DNA from: Microvirga vignae
GTDB lineage: Bacteria > Pseudomonadota > Alphaproteobacteria > Rhizobiales > Beijerinckiaceae
Length of the DNA: 43,803 nucleotides
Direction: 5' to 3'
Assembly: GCF_001017175.1 (NCBI RefSeq)
Contig: NZ_LCYG01000103.1
Location: 1-43,803, forward strand
The position numbers and the translations under genes were made by a program. Of the stretch, positions 1 through 8,118 are shown piece by piece (the stretch's first letter is position 1; every line of letters starts with the position of its first letter). Under the pieces are notes generated by a model. The model saw only the letters and a program-made list of their open reading frames with translations, was not told the DNA's origin and did not search any database.

Positions 1-348
1 GCCGGTCCATCCCATTAGCAGACATTCCATCGACTTACTTCCATGCTCAAGAAACCGGGTCTCGCTTCCCAGGTCGGACGGTGTCGGCAGCGGCTACGCC
101 ACAAAGTTCAGCCCGTCTTCACCAGCTGCAACTCGTGATCGTGTTCCGATTGACCGGTGGTCTAGGCCAGGTGGATGGGCCTTACCTCGCAACACCTAGG
201 ACATCAGGCTGAATGGACCGCTTGGTTCACGCCGGTTAATCCAAGCGGATTAGCCGTTCTCCGCGATGCTTCATCAGGCACAATCTTTGAGCCGCTAGGT
301 GGCCAGGATCACTTTTGCGGAAATCTAGACTTCTGAGGTCGAAGGCCC
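1..348. other. Intergenic start of window, no gene seen
   Basis: No reading frame here shows recognisable protein similarity on either strand, and I see no strong terminator or RNA fold. The last 20 bases hold a purine-rich stretch (GAGGTCGAAGG) that can serve as ribosome binding site for the diguanylate cyclase gene. The promoter of that gene is presumably in this stretch, but no convincing -35/-10 pair stands out. Confidence 0.6.
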
Positions 349-2637
349 ATGTCCCGTCTGATTTTGCCTGCAACGCGCTCGCAGTGGCGCTTTTCCACCC
401 GCGTTCTGGTTCCGGTCGGGCTGGTCAGCCTGTTCCTTCTCGCCTTCTGCGGGCTTGCCCTGGTACAGGCCGTTCGCGAAAGCGACGCCATCTCGATCGA
501 GCGCCAGGTCGAGACAGCCCGTCGGGCCATCAACAACAGTATCGACAGGCTTGGACGTCAGCAGAAGGCAGTCGCGATGTGGGATCCGGCCGTCGTCCAG
601 CTCAGCCGGGCCACGCCGAACTGGGAGTGGGTCGATACCTGGATGGGCGAGTGGCTGCACCGGAATTTTGAGCACGATCATGTCTTCATCCTGAACGCCC
701 GCGATGAGCCGGTCTATGCCATGTTCCATGGGGTACGAACGTCGGCCAGCAGCTTTCATTCAGTCCAGCGCGAGCTCCAGCCCCTCATCGACCATCTGCG
801 TAACCCGCCGGACGGATCCGAACACGAGGACGACAATGGGCCGTCAGGACGTGCTGGGCGGTCACCCGAGGAGGCTACAGGCGGTGGGCGTCTGCTGGAA
901 ATCTTCGCGCGGCCAGTTGCTGCGAGCGCGACGAAGATCGTGCCGCTGACAGACGCAGTCAGGCAGCAGCCCGGCAGCGAGTTCATCCTCGTCAGCGTCC
1001 GCTTCCTCGACGGCGACTTCCTCCAAGAGCTGTCCCAGCGGCATCTGCTCAAGGCGCCACGCTGGTCGCGCACCGACACGGCGTCAGCCGATGAAGTCGC
1101 CCTGCCGCTCACGACCGACCTTGGGGACCCCGCAGGTTACCTCATCTGGCGCCCCGAACTGCCGGGCAGCCGCACCCTCTGGGACCTCGCACCTGCGGCG
1201 GCGCTCACGGGTGGAGCCATCGTCCTCGTGGTCGGACTGCTCATTTGGTCGCTCCGGCGCTCGACCCTGGAGTTGCAGGCCAGCGAGGCCCACGCCCATC
1301 ACCTTGCCTTCCATGACATCCTGACCGGCCTGCCCAACCGGGCACTCTTCAACGACCGTCTCGATCAGGCTCTCGCTCGCACCCGACGCGGGGACAAGGT
1401 GGCGGTTCTGACGCTTGATCTCGATCGCTTCAAGCCGGTCAATGACACCCTGGGGCACCAGGCTGGTGACGCGCTGATCCGGGAGTTCGCCCGCCGCGTG
1501 TCAGGCCTGTTGCGGACCAGCGATACGCTCGCCCGGCTGGGCGGCGATGAGTTCGCCATCGTGCAGGTAGGGATCGCCGACAGGTCCGACGTAGAGGCGT
1601 TGTGCACCCGCATTCTCAAGACGGTGCGTCAGCCTTTCGATCTCTTCGGGCACGAGGTCTTTGTGGGCACCAGCATCGGTGTCGCTCTAGCTCCAGAGGC
1701 TGGCGACGAGCGGATTGATCTGCTGCGCAAGGCGGATATTGCCCTCTATCACGCAAAGGATGAGGGACGGGACTGCTACCGCTATTTCACCTCCGTCCTG
1801 GATGAGACGGTGCAGCTGCGCCGCCAGATCGAGGACGACTTGCGGGCGGCACTGGCTACTGGCGAAGGCCTGCAGGTCTTCTATCAGCCCGAGGTTGCAT
1901 CTGCAGGCCAGCCCGTCATTGGACTGGAGGCACTGGTGCGCTGGCAGCATCCAACGCGGGGGCTGATTCCGCCTGAGCAGTTCATCCCCATTGCTGAGGA
2001 AACCGGGCTTATCATGCCGCTCAGCGAATGGGTTCTGCGCCAGGCCTGTGCGGCCTCACGGCGGTGGCCTGATCTGTTCGTCGCGATCAATCTGTCGCCG
2101 GTCCAGTTCCGCGCGAGCGGATTTGCCGAGGGGGTGATCGAAATCGTGCGCGATTGCGGGGCCGATCCGCGCCGGATCGAGCTTGAGATCACGGAGGGCA
2201 TCCTGCTGGATAGCGGGGAACGCGCCGGCGACGTCTTGCACGTCCTGCGTGAGGCTGGCTTCAGGATCGCCCTTGATGACTTCGGCACTGGGTATTCGAG
2301 CCTGAGCTATCTGCGGCAATTCGAGATTGACAAGATCAAGATCGACCGCTCATTCGTTCAGCCCTTGGGCCGTGCAACCGGGACTGATGCGGCCGCCGTG
2401 TTCCGGGCCATCGTGACCTTGGGGCGCGCCTTAGGCCTGACGGTGACAGCGGAGGGCGTGGAGACGGAGGAGCAGAAGCGGCTGATCGCAGCCATGGGCG
2501 CCAGCGAGATGCAGGGATTCCTGTTCTCCAGGGCCGTTTCTGAGGATCGGGTCGCGGGTCTGCTCTCGAGGTTGAATGGACGGGCACAAGCGGACGAGGC
2601 ATGGAGCCCTTTCACCTCACCCGGGACCATTTCTTGA
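349..2637 (+). CDS. CHASE4-GGDEF-EAL membrane cyclic-di-GMP enzyme
   Basis: Bifunctional second-messenger enzyme of 762 residues. A transmembrane helix near residues 17-40 is followed by a periplasmic region rich in Trp and His (about 45-270) that resembles a CHASE4 sensor, and a second helix near 280-302. The GGDEF domain follows, with an intact GGDEF signature at 398-402. The EAL domain has its EAL triplet at 527-529 and the metal/lobe motif DDFGTGYSS from 643. Because both signatures are intact, both cyclic-di-GMP synthesis and hydrolysis are chemically possible; which one dominates cannot be read from sequence. The start is supported by GAGGTCGAAGG just upstream. It appears monocistronic. 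An extracytoplasmic signal probably sets its output on motility or attachment (inference). Confidence 0.93.
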   Translation: MSRLILPATRSQWRFSTRVLVPVGLVSLFLLAFCGLALVQAVRESDAISIERQVETARRAINNSIDRLGRQQKAVAMWDPAVVQLSRATPNWEWVDTWMGEWLHRNFEHDHVFILNARDEPVYAMFHGVRTSASSFHSVQRELQPLIDHLRNPPDGSEHEDDNGPSGRAGRSPEEATGGGRLLEIFARPVAASATKIVPLTDAVRQQPGSEFILVSVRFLDGDFLQELSQRHLLKAPRWSRTDTASADEVALPLTTDLGDPAGYLIWRPELPGSRTLWDLAPAAALTGGAIVLVVGLLIWSLRRSTLELQASEAHAHHLAFHDILTGLPNRALFNDRLDQALARTRRGDKVAVLTLDLDRFKPVNDTLGHQAGDALIREFARRVSGLLRTSDTLARLGGDEFAIVQVGIADRSDVEALCTRILKTVRQPFDLFGHEVFVGTSIGVALAPEAGDERIDLLRKADIALYHAKDEGRDCYRYFTSVLDETVQLRRQIEDDLRAALATGEGLQVFYQPEVASAGQPVIGLEALVRWQHPTRGLIPPEQFIPIAEETGLIMPLSEWVLRQACAASRRWPDLFVAINLSPVQFRASGFAEGVIEIVRDCGADPRRIELEITEGILLDSGERAGDVLHVLREAGFRIALDDFGTGYSSLSYLRQFEIDKIKIDRSFVQPLGRATGTDAAAVFRAIVTLGRALGLTVTAEGVETEEQKRLIAAMGASEMQGFLFSRAVSEDRVAGLLSRLNGRAQADEAWSPFTSPGTIS

Positions 2638-2898
2638 CCCGGCAGCAAGAGCGAAGGTCCGGGCCTCGTCCCGGCAGCGATGGAATGATGAAACACCGAA
2701 AACCTTGCGGTAGCGCTGTGGTTCGATTCTTGTGAACACAACGGGTGGGCTGGGGATGGGCAGGGGCGGATCCGCGTCGTTTGAGCAAGCGCCCGTAGGT
2801 TGCCGTGAGCGTCGACCTCCATGTCTCGGACTTGCGCGTGAATGTCTTTATGTGACGATCCACCAACGGCTTCGCCGCAGTACCCAGATTACCCAAAC
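2638..2898. other. Convergent intergenic region, nothing identified
   Basis: About 260 bases between the end of the cyclic-di-GMP gene and the terminator of the opposing LLM oxidoreductase gene. Short open frames exist but none has a convincing ribosome binding site or recognisable sequence. Confidence 0.6.
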
Positions 2899-2928
2899 GA
2901 AAAAACCGCCCCGATGAGGAGGCGGTTT
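2899..2928 (-). terminator. Rho-independent terminator of the LLM oxidoreductase gene
   Basis: Read on the minus strand, AAACCGCC pairs with GGCGGTTT across a 10-base loop, and the stem runs into six T residues. It lies 25 bases past the stop codon of the gene at 2954-3970. The plus-strand reading has no T run, so it acts mainly on the minus strand. Confidence 0.9.
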
Positions 2929-2953
2929 GCGAGCGTGATCCACGACCCAATCA

Positions 2954-3970
2954 TCATCGCCAGCCCAGCGCCGGAGCGACATGCTTCAGGATGGCCTCGA
3001 TGACATGGACGTTGTAATCGACGCCGAGCTGGTTCGGCACGGTCAGAAGCAGCGTATCGGCCTCTGCAATCGCCTCGTCTGCCTTGAGTTCCTCCACGAG
3101 CCTGTCTGGCTCCGCGGCGTAGGAGCGGCCGAAGATCGCGCGCATGTTGTCGATGATGCCGATCTGGTCGCTGTCCTTGCCGTGCCCGAAATAGGTGCGG
3201 TCGCGGTCGTCCACGAGTGCGAAGATCGAGCGCGAGACCGAGACGCGGGGCTCGCGGGCATGCCCCGCCTCCTTCCACGCTTCCCTGTAGCGTCGGATCT
3301 GCTTGGCCTGCTGGACGTGGAAGGGCTCGCCCGTCTCGTCCTCCTTCAGGGTCGAACTCTGGAGGTTCATGCCCTGCTGCGCGGCCCATACGGCAGTCGC
3401 ATCGGAGGCGGACCCCCACCAGATGCGTTCGCGCAGGCCTTCCGAATGCGGCTCGATGCGCAGCAAGCCAGGCGGGTTGGGAAACATCGGGCGTGGGTTT
3501 GGCTCGGCAAAACCCACGCCCTTGAGAACGTTAAGGAGCACTTCGGCATGATGGCGGGCCATGTCGGCATCGCTTTGGCCTTCGTCGGGCCCGTAGCCGA
3601 AATAGCGCCAGCCATCGATCACCTGTTCAGGCGAGCCGCGACTGATGCCGAGCTGGAGACGCCCGCCGCTGATCAGATCGGCCGCGCCAGCATCCTCGGC
3701 CATGTAGAGAGGGTTCTCGTAGCGCATGTCGATGACGGCGGTGCCGATCTCAATGCGGCTCGTCCTCGCGCCGATCGCCGCTAGCAGCGGGAAGGGCGAG
3801 GCGAGCTGGCGCGCGAAATGATGGACGCGGAAGTAAGCGCCGTCCGCGCCAAGTTCCTCTGCCGCCACGGCAAGATCGATGGATTGGAGGAGGGTATCAC
3901 GGGCCGACCGCGTCCGTGACTGCGGCGAGGGTGACCAGTGCCCGAACGAGAGAAAACCAATCTTCTTCAT
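2954..3970 (-). CDS. LLM class flavin-dependent oxidoreductase (luciferase-like)
   Basis: 338 residues, the usual length of bacterial luciferase-like monooxygenases that use reduced FMN or F420; with no other F420 genes here FMN is likelier (inference). The N-terminal strand (MKKIGFLSFGHW) is followed by AVAAEELGADGAYFRVHHF, matching the family's early barrel with its VHHF motif. LISGGRLQLGISRGSPEQ near residue 100-118 is the typical phosphate-binding segment. The substrate cannot be told from sequence. It is transcribed alone, divergently from the MFS gene, and has its own terminator. A small intergenic dyad lies in its upstream region at 4084-4109. Confidence 0.9.
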   Translation of the reverse strand: MKKIGFLSFGHWSPSPQSRTRSARDTLLQSIDLAVAAEELGADGAYFRVHHFARQLASPFPLLAAIGARTSRIEIGTAVIDMRYENPLYMAEDAGAADLISGGRLQLGISRGSPEQVIDGWRYFGYGPDEGQSDADMARHHAEVLLNVLKGVGFAEPNPRPMFPNPPGLLRIEPHSEGLRERIWWGSASDATAVWAAQQGMNLQSSTLKEDETGEPFHVQQAKQIRRYREAWKEAGHAREPRVSVSRSIFALVDDRDRTYFGHGKDSDQIGIIDNMRAIFGRSYAAEPDRLVEELKADEAIAEADTLLLTVPNQLGVDYNVHVIEAILKHVAPALGWR

Positions 3971-4286
3971 GGGGCAGTCCTATGCAAATGCCTTCAGTCG
4001 AATCGACACGATAGCAGGCAGATTGGCTGTTCGTCCCGAAGATCCCCTATGATTGCTGCCACGGCAGGTCAATCTTGCCAGATGTCCGCTCAAGCAGCTC
4101 ATGCCGGACACACTGAAAGGACATGGGATTTCTCAGTCTGACCCGAAGGTGACCGTAAGAACACAGGAAGGCTCACGTGGTTGACAGAGGCCTGCGGCGG
4201 ACATCTACTGAGCCCATGGGGATCGCGATCTCCCCACGAGGCGGCATGCCCAAGCATCGCGTCCTGTTTTCCAAAGGGGACGCTGC
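3971..4286. other. Divergent promoter region, LLM oxidoreductase / MFS
   Basis: 316 bases between two divergent starts, so both promoters must lie here. I cannot assign -35/-10 boxes with confidence. It contains the imperfect dyad GTCCGCT-N10-ATGCCGGAC (4084-4109), which reappears upstream of the L,D-transpeptidase gene. GGGGA eight bases before 4287 supports the MFS start. Confidence 0.6.
4084..4109. repeat. Intergenic dyad repeat, copy 1
   Basis: GTCCGCT, a 10-base spacer, then ATGCCGGAC. The outer GTCCG/CGGAC can pair. A copy with a 9-base spacer occurs at 36757-36781. This looks like a worn interspersed element rather than an operator, because the neighbouring genes are unrelated. Confidence 0.5.
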
Positions 4287-5546
4287 ATGCCATTAACCAG
4301 AACCATTGAAGTCAAGACCCGCTCCGAAGCGGGTGTCCGGATGCGCTCGAGCCAGGGTCTGCCGCCGGACATCAAGCGGGTCCTCTGGGCCCGCTCCCTG
4401 CGGGCGTTCGGCGACGGCTACATCGCGATCCTGCTGCCTGTGCATCTCTCGCGTCTCGGCTACGATGCCTTCGGTGTCGGTCTCGTCTCGACCGCCTCCC
4501 TGTTGGGCTCCGCCCTGCTGACGCTCGCCCTAGGGCTCGTCGCCTACCGGATCCCGCGGCGTCAAGCCCTTCTGGCCGCTGGCCTCCTGATGGCTGCGAC
4601 CGGTCTGGGGTTCGCCGGGATCGAGGCGTTCTGGCCGTTGCTCGTGATCGCCTTCGTCGGAACCCTCAATCCGTCCGGCGGCGACGTCAGCGTCTTCCTG
4701 CCTCTGGAGCACACCGTCGTCTCCCACGTCGTCGCCGACGAGGACCGGACAGCGGTGTTCGCCCGCTACAGCTTCGTCGGCGCCTTCTTCGGTGCCCTTG
4801 GGGCGCTCTCGGTCGGCGTGGTCGATTGGCTTGCACAGGTCGTCGCGCCATCAACGACGACCGCAGCTCTCTTTGTGCTCTACGGTGCGCTCGGACTGCT
4901 CACGTTCCTCCTCTACCGGCATCTGTCGGCTCGGGTGGAGGCTGGCACGGACGCCCCGCCAGCACCGCTCGGGCCGTCGCGTGAGATCGTCTACCGGCTG
5001 GCGGCCCTGTTCTCGGTCGACGCGTTTGGCGGTGGGCTCGTCATCAATGCGTTGCTCACGATCTGGCTCAGCGAGCGGTTCGGCATCGGCGTCGCCACCA
5101 TCGGGGCGATCTTCTTCGTCACCAGCCTGTGCTCAGCGGCTTCATACTTCGCGGCGGTGCCGCTGGCTCAGCGGTTCGGGCTGATCAACACGATGGTGTT
5201 TACGCATCTGCCCTCAAGCGTCTTCCTGATCCTGACCGCCTTTGCGCCGACGATCTGGATTGCGTTCGGGCTTCTGATCCTGAGGAGTTTGCTGTCGCAG
5301 ATGGACGTGCCGACCAGGTCGTCCTACGTCATGGCTGTGGTCCGGCCGGAGGAGAGGCCTGCCGCCGCGAGCGTCACGGCCGTGCCCCGCAGCCTCGCCT
5401 CGGCTCTCGCGCCCCTCCTTTCCGGATGGCTGCTGACCGTGTCGCCCTTCGGCTGGCCGCTCGTCCTCGCCGGCACCCTGAAGGCGGCCTATGACCTGAC
5501 CCTGCTGCGGCAGTTCTCGGCCATCAAGCCACCGGAGGAACGCTGA
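4287..5546 (+). CDS. MFS transporter
   Basis: 419 residues with about 12 hydrophobic segments, the normal size for the major facilitator superfamily. After a short polar N-terminus, RSLRAFGDGYIAILLPVHLS marks the first helix. YRIPRRQALLAAG lies between helices 2 and 3, where MFS proteins carry their basic loop. A central polar loop (about 210-225, ARVEAGTDAPPAPLGPS) separates the two six-helix halves. Substrate and direction cannot be inferred; nothing next to it suggests a pathway. The start has GGGGA at good spacing; an internal Met at residue 19 is an alternative. A hairpin (5554-5573) follows the stop codon. Confidence 0.88.
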   Translation: MPLTRTIEVKTRSEAGVRMRSSQGLPPDIKRVLWARSLRAFGDGYIAILLPVHLSRLGYDAFGVGLVSTASLLGSALLTLALGLVAYRIPRRQALLAAGLLMAATGLGFAGIEAFWPLLVIAFVGTLNPSGGDVSVFLPLEHTVVSHVVADEDRTAVFARYSFVGAFFGALGALSVGVVDWLAQVVAPSTTTAALFVLYGALGLLTFLLYRHLSARVEAGTDAPPAPLGPSREIVYRLAALFSVDAFGGGLVINALLTIWLSERFGIGVATIGAIFFVTSLCSAASYFAAVPLAQRFGLINTMVFTHLPSSVFLILTAFAPTIWIAFGLLILRSLLSQMDVPTRSSYVMAVVRPEERPAAASVTAVPRSLASALAPLLSGWLLTVSPFGWPLVLAGTLKAAYDLTLLRQFSAIKPPEER

Positions 5547-5553
5547 CGCGATC

Positions 5554-5573
5554 ACGACCGGCATTCTGGTCGT
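5554..5573. other. Dyad / hairpin after MFS gene
   Basis: ACGACC and GGTCGT are separated by 8 bases. There is no T run, so it is a weak terminator at best. ACGACC-N-GGTCGT also resembles the operator style of TetR-family repressors and lies just upstream of the small open reading frame at 5589. Confidence 0.4.
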
Positions 5574-5588
5574 ATTACGGGGAGAGTG

Positions 5589-5690
5589 ATGAACACCTCC
5601 ACGACGCGGCTGCTGTGGCTGACCGCTTTGGGCGCGGCGTTCATTGTCGCAGCCTGGCTACTCGGTATGGCCTCCGTTCTCACCGACTGA
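5589..5690 (+). CDS. Possible 33-residue single-helix membrane peptide
   Basis: Short frame starting MNTSTTRLLWLTALGAAF and ending MASVLTD: a polar start, one hydrophobic stretch of about 20 residues, and a short polar tail. It has GGGGAGAG immediately upstream at suitable spacing. No homologue is recalled. It sits 42 bases after the MFS stop and could be cotranscribed with it or controlled by the dyad at 5554-5573. Its size is below common gene-calling limits, so evidence rests on composition and ribosome binding site only. Confidence 0.4.
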   Translation: MNTSTTRLLWLTALGAAFIVAAWLLGMASVLTD

Positions 5691-5834
5691 TCCCAAATCA
5701 CGTTGATCAGAACTGGTGTACCCATTCACGCAGGCCCAGGGATGAGATGCTCCAGAGTTGTGGGTCAGCTTTGGCAGCAGTTTATGGTAGTCTACATGCG
5801 ACTTGGACAACGACATCGGGTTCATAGCCCCGCT

Positions 5835-6305
5835 ATGGCTGACACGGCAGATACCGCTCAGGTCATGATCAGGCCGCCGCTTGCATGGGGGCTAGCCGTC
5901 ATTGCCGGGTTTGTGCTCGACGGACTCGTGCCCTTGCCGATCCTGCCGGCCGATCTGCCTGCAGGCTGGCTCGGCGCGATGGTGTTTGTCTTCGCGCTGG
6001 CGCTGTTCGCCTGGGCCATCGTGACGATGACCGGGGCCGGTTCGAACGTCCCCACCAACCTGCCGACGACCACCATCGTCCAGAGCGGACCGTACCGCTT
6101 CACGCGCAATCCCATCTACCTCGGCATGTTCCTGGGGCTGATCGGCTTGGCCATTGCGTTCGACAATCTCTGGCTTCTGCTGATGCTGGTGCCCTTCGCG
6201 CTCGTCATCCGCTACGGCGTCGTGGCCCGCGAGGAAGCCTATCTCGAGCGCAAGTTCGGCGATGTCTACCGCGGCTACCGCTCGCGCGTACGACGCTGGC
6301 TGTAG
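5835..6305 (+). CDS. Isoprenylcysteine carboxyl methyltransferase (ICMT)-family membrane protein
   Basis: 156 residues from this start, with four hydrophobic segments. The C-terminal half carries the ICMT/phospholipid-methyltransferase signature: GPYRFTRNPIYLGMFLGLIG followed by EEAYLERKFGDVYRGYRSRVRRW, where SAM and the membrane substrate meet in this family. Bacterial members methylate unknown lipid or small-molecule targets. Upstream in-frame Met codons at 5784 and 5796 would add 17 or 13 residues; the chosen start begins a sequence like that of relatives, but none of the candidates has a strong ribosome binding site. The gene converges on the Ni/Co exporter gene with a 34-base gap. Confidence 0.82.
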   Translation: MADTADTAQVMIRPPLAWGLAVIAGFVLDGLVPLPILPADLPAGWLGAMVFVFALALFAWAIVTMTGAGSNVPTNLPTTTIVQSGPYRFTRNPIYLGMFLGLIGLAIAFDNLWLLLMLVPFALVIRYGVVAREEAYLERKFGDVYRGYRSRVRRWL

Positions 6306-6339
6306 CACTACCCTGATGAATCTGCGCCCAGCCCACCGG

Positions 6340-7497
6340 TCATGACAGGGCCGTCGCCGGTGCCGCCAGGTCGACGACCCCCTGCACCAGCATGATCATA
6401 CCGAGCGTGGCCACGAGGCCCGCCGAGGCCAGCGGCAGGTGCCGCAGAATACGATCCGACAGGTTGATCCGCTTCGAGGCGTGATGCACGCCCCAGGCGG
6501 CGGCGACGCCGATGGACACCATGGTGATCGCCAGGCCGAGGCTGAAGGCGGCCACCGTGGCAGCCCCGAGCGTGAGCTGGCCAAGCTGGAGACAGATCAG
6601 CAGCACCGTGATCGAAGCCGGGCAGGGTATCAGGCCGCCGGTGATGCCGAAGAGCGCAATCTGCCCTGTCGTGACCTGCCCGCCGTTGGCCGCGAGTTGG
6701 CGCGCGATCTGCTCGGCATGCTCGCGCTCATGCGCGTCCTCGTCCTGATGGGCATGATCATGACCATGGTGATGGTGCCCATAGTCATGGTGGTGCTCGG
6801 CGAAGGCGACCTTGTACGTGTGGGCATGATCACCGTGCGATAGCCGTAGGCGGGCCGTGAACGCGTGTGGCTCCGGGATCTCGCCTGCGGATTCGAGATA
6901 TCCGTCACGCTGGACAAATCGGAATCGCTCCTCCGAGCCGTTACCGCGCTCGATCGAGAGCATCACGTCCCCGGCCCGCCAAGCGTTGCCGCTGATCGTG
7001 CGCAGACGCCAGCGGGGCGGTACGCCATCCTCGAAGATCGAGAGTTCCACGACACCATGCCCCGTGTCGATGATTCTCACCTCGTCGCGACGGTGGTGGT
7101 CGTCATGATCATGACCATGGTGATGATCCCCATGCTGGTGTCTCCGGAACCAGCCGATGCTCTGGCCCGTGCGCCAGAGCATCCAGGCGGCGATGCCGAG
7201 GATGATCACGCCCGAGGCGATCAGCAGCCAGGCCTCGAAATGCGAGTTCAGGATCTCGCGCCCGAGCGACAGGCCGAGCATCGCGACGATCCAGACGATC
7301 AGCGAGTGGGAGAGGGCGGCGCAGACGCCCAGCAGGATCGCCTGTCCGATGGTGCCGCGGATCGCGACGATGTAGGCCGCCATCATGGTCTTCGAGTGCC
7401 CGGGCTCCAATCCGTGCAGAGCCCCTAGCAGAACAGCAACTGGCAGATAGATCCAGCCATTGCCTCCGGCGCGAAGAATTTCAGCGATATCGGGCAT
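6340..7497 (-). CDS. NicO/RcnA-family nickel/cobalt efflux transporter
   Basis: Inner-membrane exporter of 385 residues. The first helix contains HGLEPGHSK (28-36), the metal-site motif of the NicO family, and the second half contains GGLIPCPAS (287-295), also diagnostic. Two His/Asp-rich cytosolic stretches (about 120-136 and 235-260) probably bind Ni or Co. Between them is an unusual soluble insert of about 100 residues (140-230) with beta-strand character. About six membrane helices are visible. The start at 7497 is chosen because a longer version would run through arginine-rich non-family sequence. The sensor gene lies 7 bases upstream, forming a two-gene operon. Confidence 0.92.
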   Translation of the reverse strand: MPDIAEILRAGGNGWIYLPVAVLLGALHGLEPGHSKTMMAAYIVAIRGTIGQAILLGVCAALSHSLIVWIVAMLGLSLGREILNSHFEAWLLIASGVIILGIAAWMLWRTGQSIGWFRRHQHGDHHHGHDHDDHHRRDEVRIIDTGHGVVELSIFEDGVPPRWRLRTISGNAWRAGDVMLSIERGNGSEERFRFVQRDGYLESAGEIPEPHAFTARLRLSHGDHAHTYKVAFAEHHHDYGHHHHGHDHAHQDEDAHEREHAEQIARQLAANGGQVTTGQIALFGITGGLIPCPASITVLLICLQLGQLTLGAATVAAFSLGLAITMVSIGVAAAWGVHHASKRINLSDRILRHLPLASAGLVATLGMIMLVQGVVDLAAPATALS

Positions 7498-7504
7498 CAG
7501 GGCC

Positions 7505-7771
7505 TCATAGGTACTTGGTGAGGGTCTTAAACTCGGCCAGCGCCTCCTTAGCCTCACGACCTCCCTGGCCCGTGGCGTCTTCCAGACAATGGTCGATGTG
7601 GTCCTGGATCAGTTCGCGCTTGGCATTCGCAATTGCCTTCTCGACGGCGTGAAGTTGCTGGGCGAGATCGACGCAGGGACGGCCTGCCTCGATCATCTGG
7701 ATGACGGAGGCGAGGTGACCATGGGCCCGCTTCAGGCGGGCGATGATGTCGGGATGGCTTGCATGAATCAT
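7505..7771 (-). CDS. CsoR/RcnR-family metal-sensing repressor
   Basis: 88-residue all-helical repressor of the DUF156 family. Visible metal ligands are Cys33, His58 and Cys62; spacing 25 and 4 matches the C-H-C set of copper CsoR and nickel InrS, not the C-H-H set of RcnR. His3 and His6 near the N-terminus could supply the fourth ligand seen in Ni/Co sensors. Because the next gene is a NicO exporter, nickel or cobalt is the likelier effector. In this family metal binding releases the repressor from DNA. A GC-rich dyad directly upstream (7778-7802) is the probable autoregulatory operator. Confidence 0.9.
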   Translation of the reverse strand: MIHASHPDIIARLKRAHGHLASVIQMIEAGRPCVDLAQQLHAVEKAIANAKRELIQDHIDHCLEDATGQGGREAKEALAEFKTLTKYL

Positions 7772-7777
7772 GCAGCT

Positions 7778-7802
7778 TACCTATCCTCCTGGGGAGGATG
7801 TA
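7778..7802. promoter_or_regulatory. Probable operator of the metal-sensor/exporter operon
   Basis: ATCCTCC and GGAGGAT are separated by TGG, and the dyad is flanked by TACC on one side and GTA on the other. A G/C tract bounded by TAC/GTA ends is the operator style of the CsoR/RcnR family. It lies 7-31 bases upstream of the repressor start codon. On the minus strand one arm includes AGGAGG, so the site may overlap the ribosome binding site. Confidence 0.6.
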
Positions 7803-8118
7803 GCAAGTCATCTGCTGCTTGGCAGGTCCCAATGGTATTCTGCCAGTCACGATCATCTCGCGAAGTCGCTGGCTCTGCTTAAAGGTCCGTCCGCAGGCTC
7901 CTGGCCTGTGGCGGGGTTGCAGCGGGTTGGCTCGTCGCCGAGAGCGCCCCGAACTTCGGGTCATTCAGATGAGAGCCCTATCCTGCTCACGTTCGTCATC
8001 GCCGACGTGGCGTTCCGACCTAAGCGCCGGGGTGCCTCCCTGAACCATATGCAGAGACGGCGGCGCCAGCTCCCGGGTTGTCTGCACGGTGGTCCGCGGG
8101 ACCGCTGTGCTGGTCCGG
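7803..8118. other. Intergenic region upstream of the metal-sensor operon
   Basis: About 316 bases between the operator and the end of the extensin-like gene, both minus strand. Open frames on either strand have no recognisable sequence, and I see no T-tailed terminator or riboswitch. I looked for a cobalamin B12 box and did not find one. Confidence 0.5.

Noticed and set aside
7803..8118. Possible cobalamin riboswitch upstream of the Ni/Co exporter operon
   Set aside because: No B12-box sequence or suitable fold was found; control by the metal sensor explains the operon.
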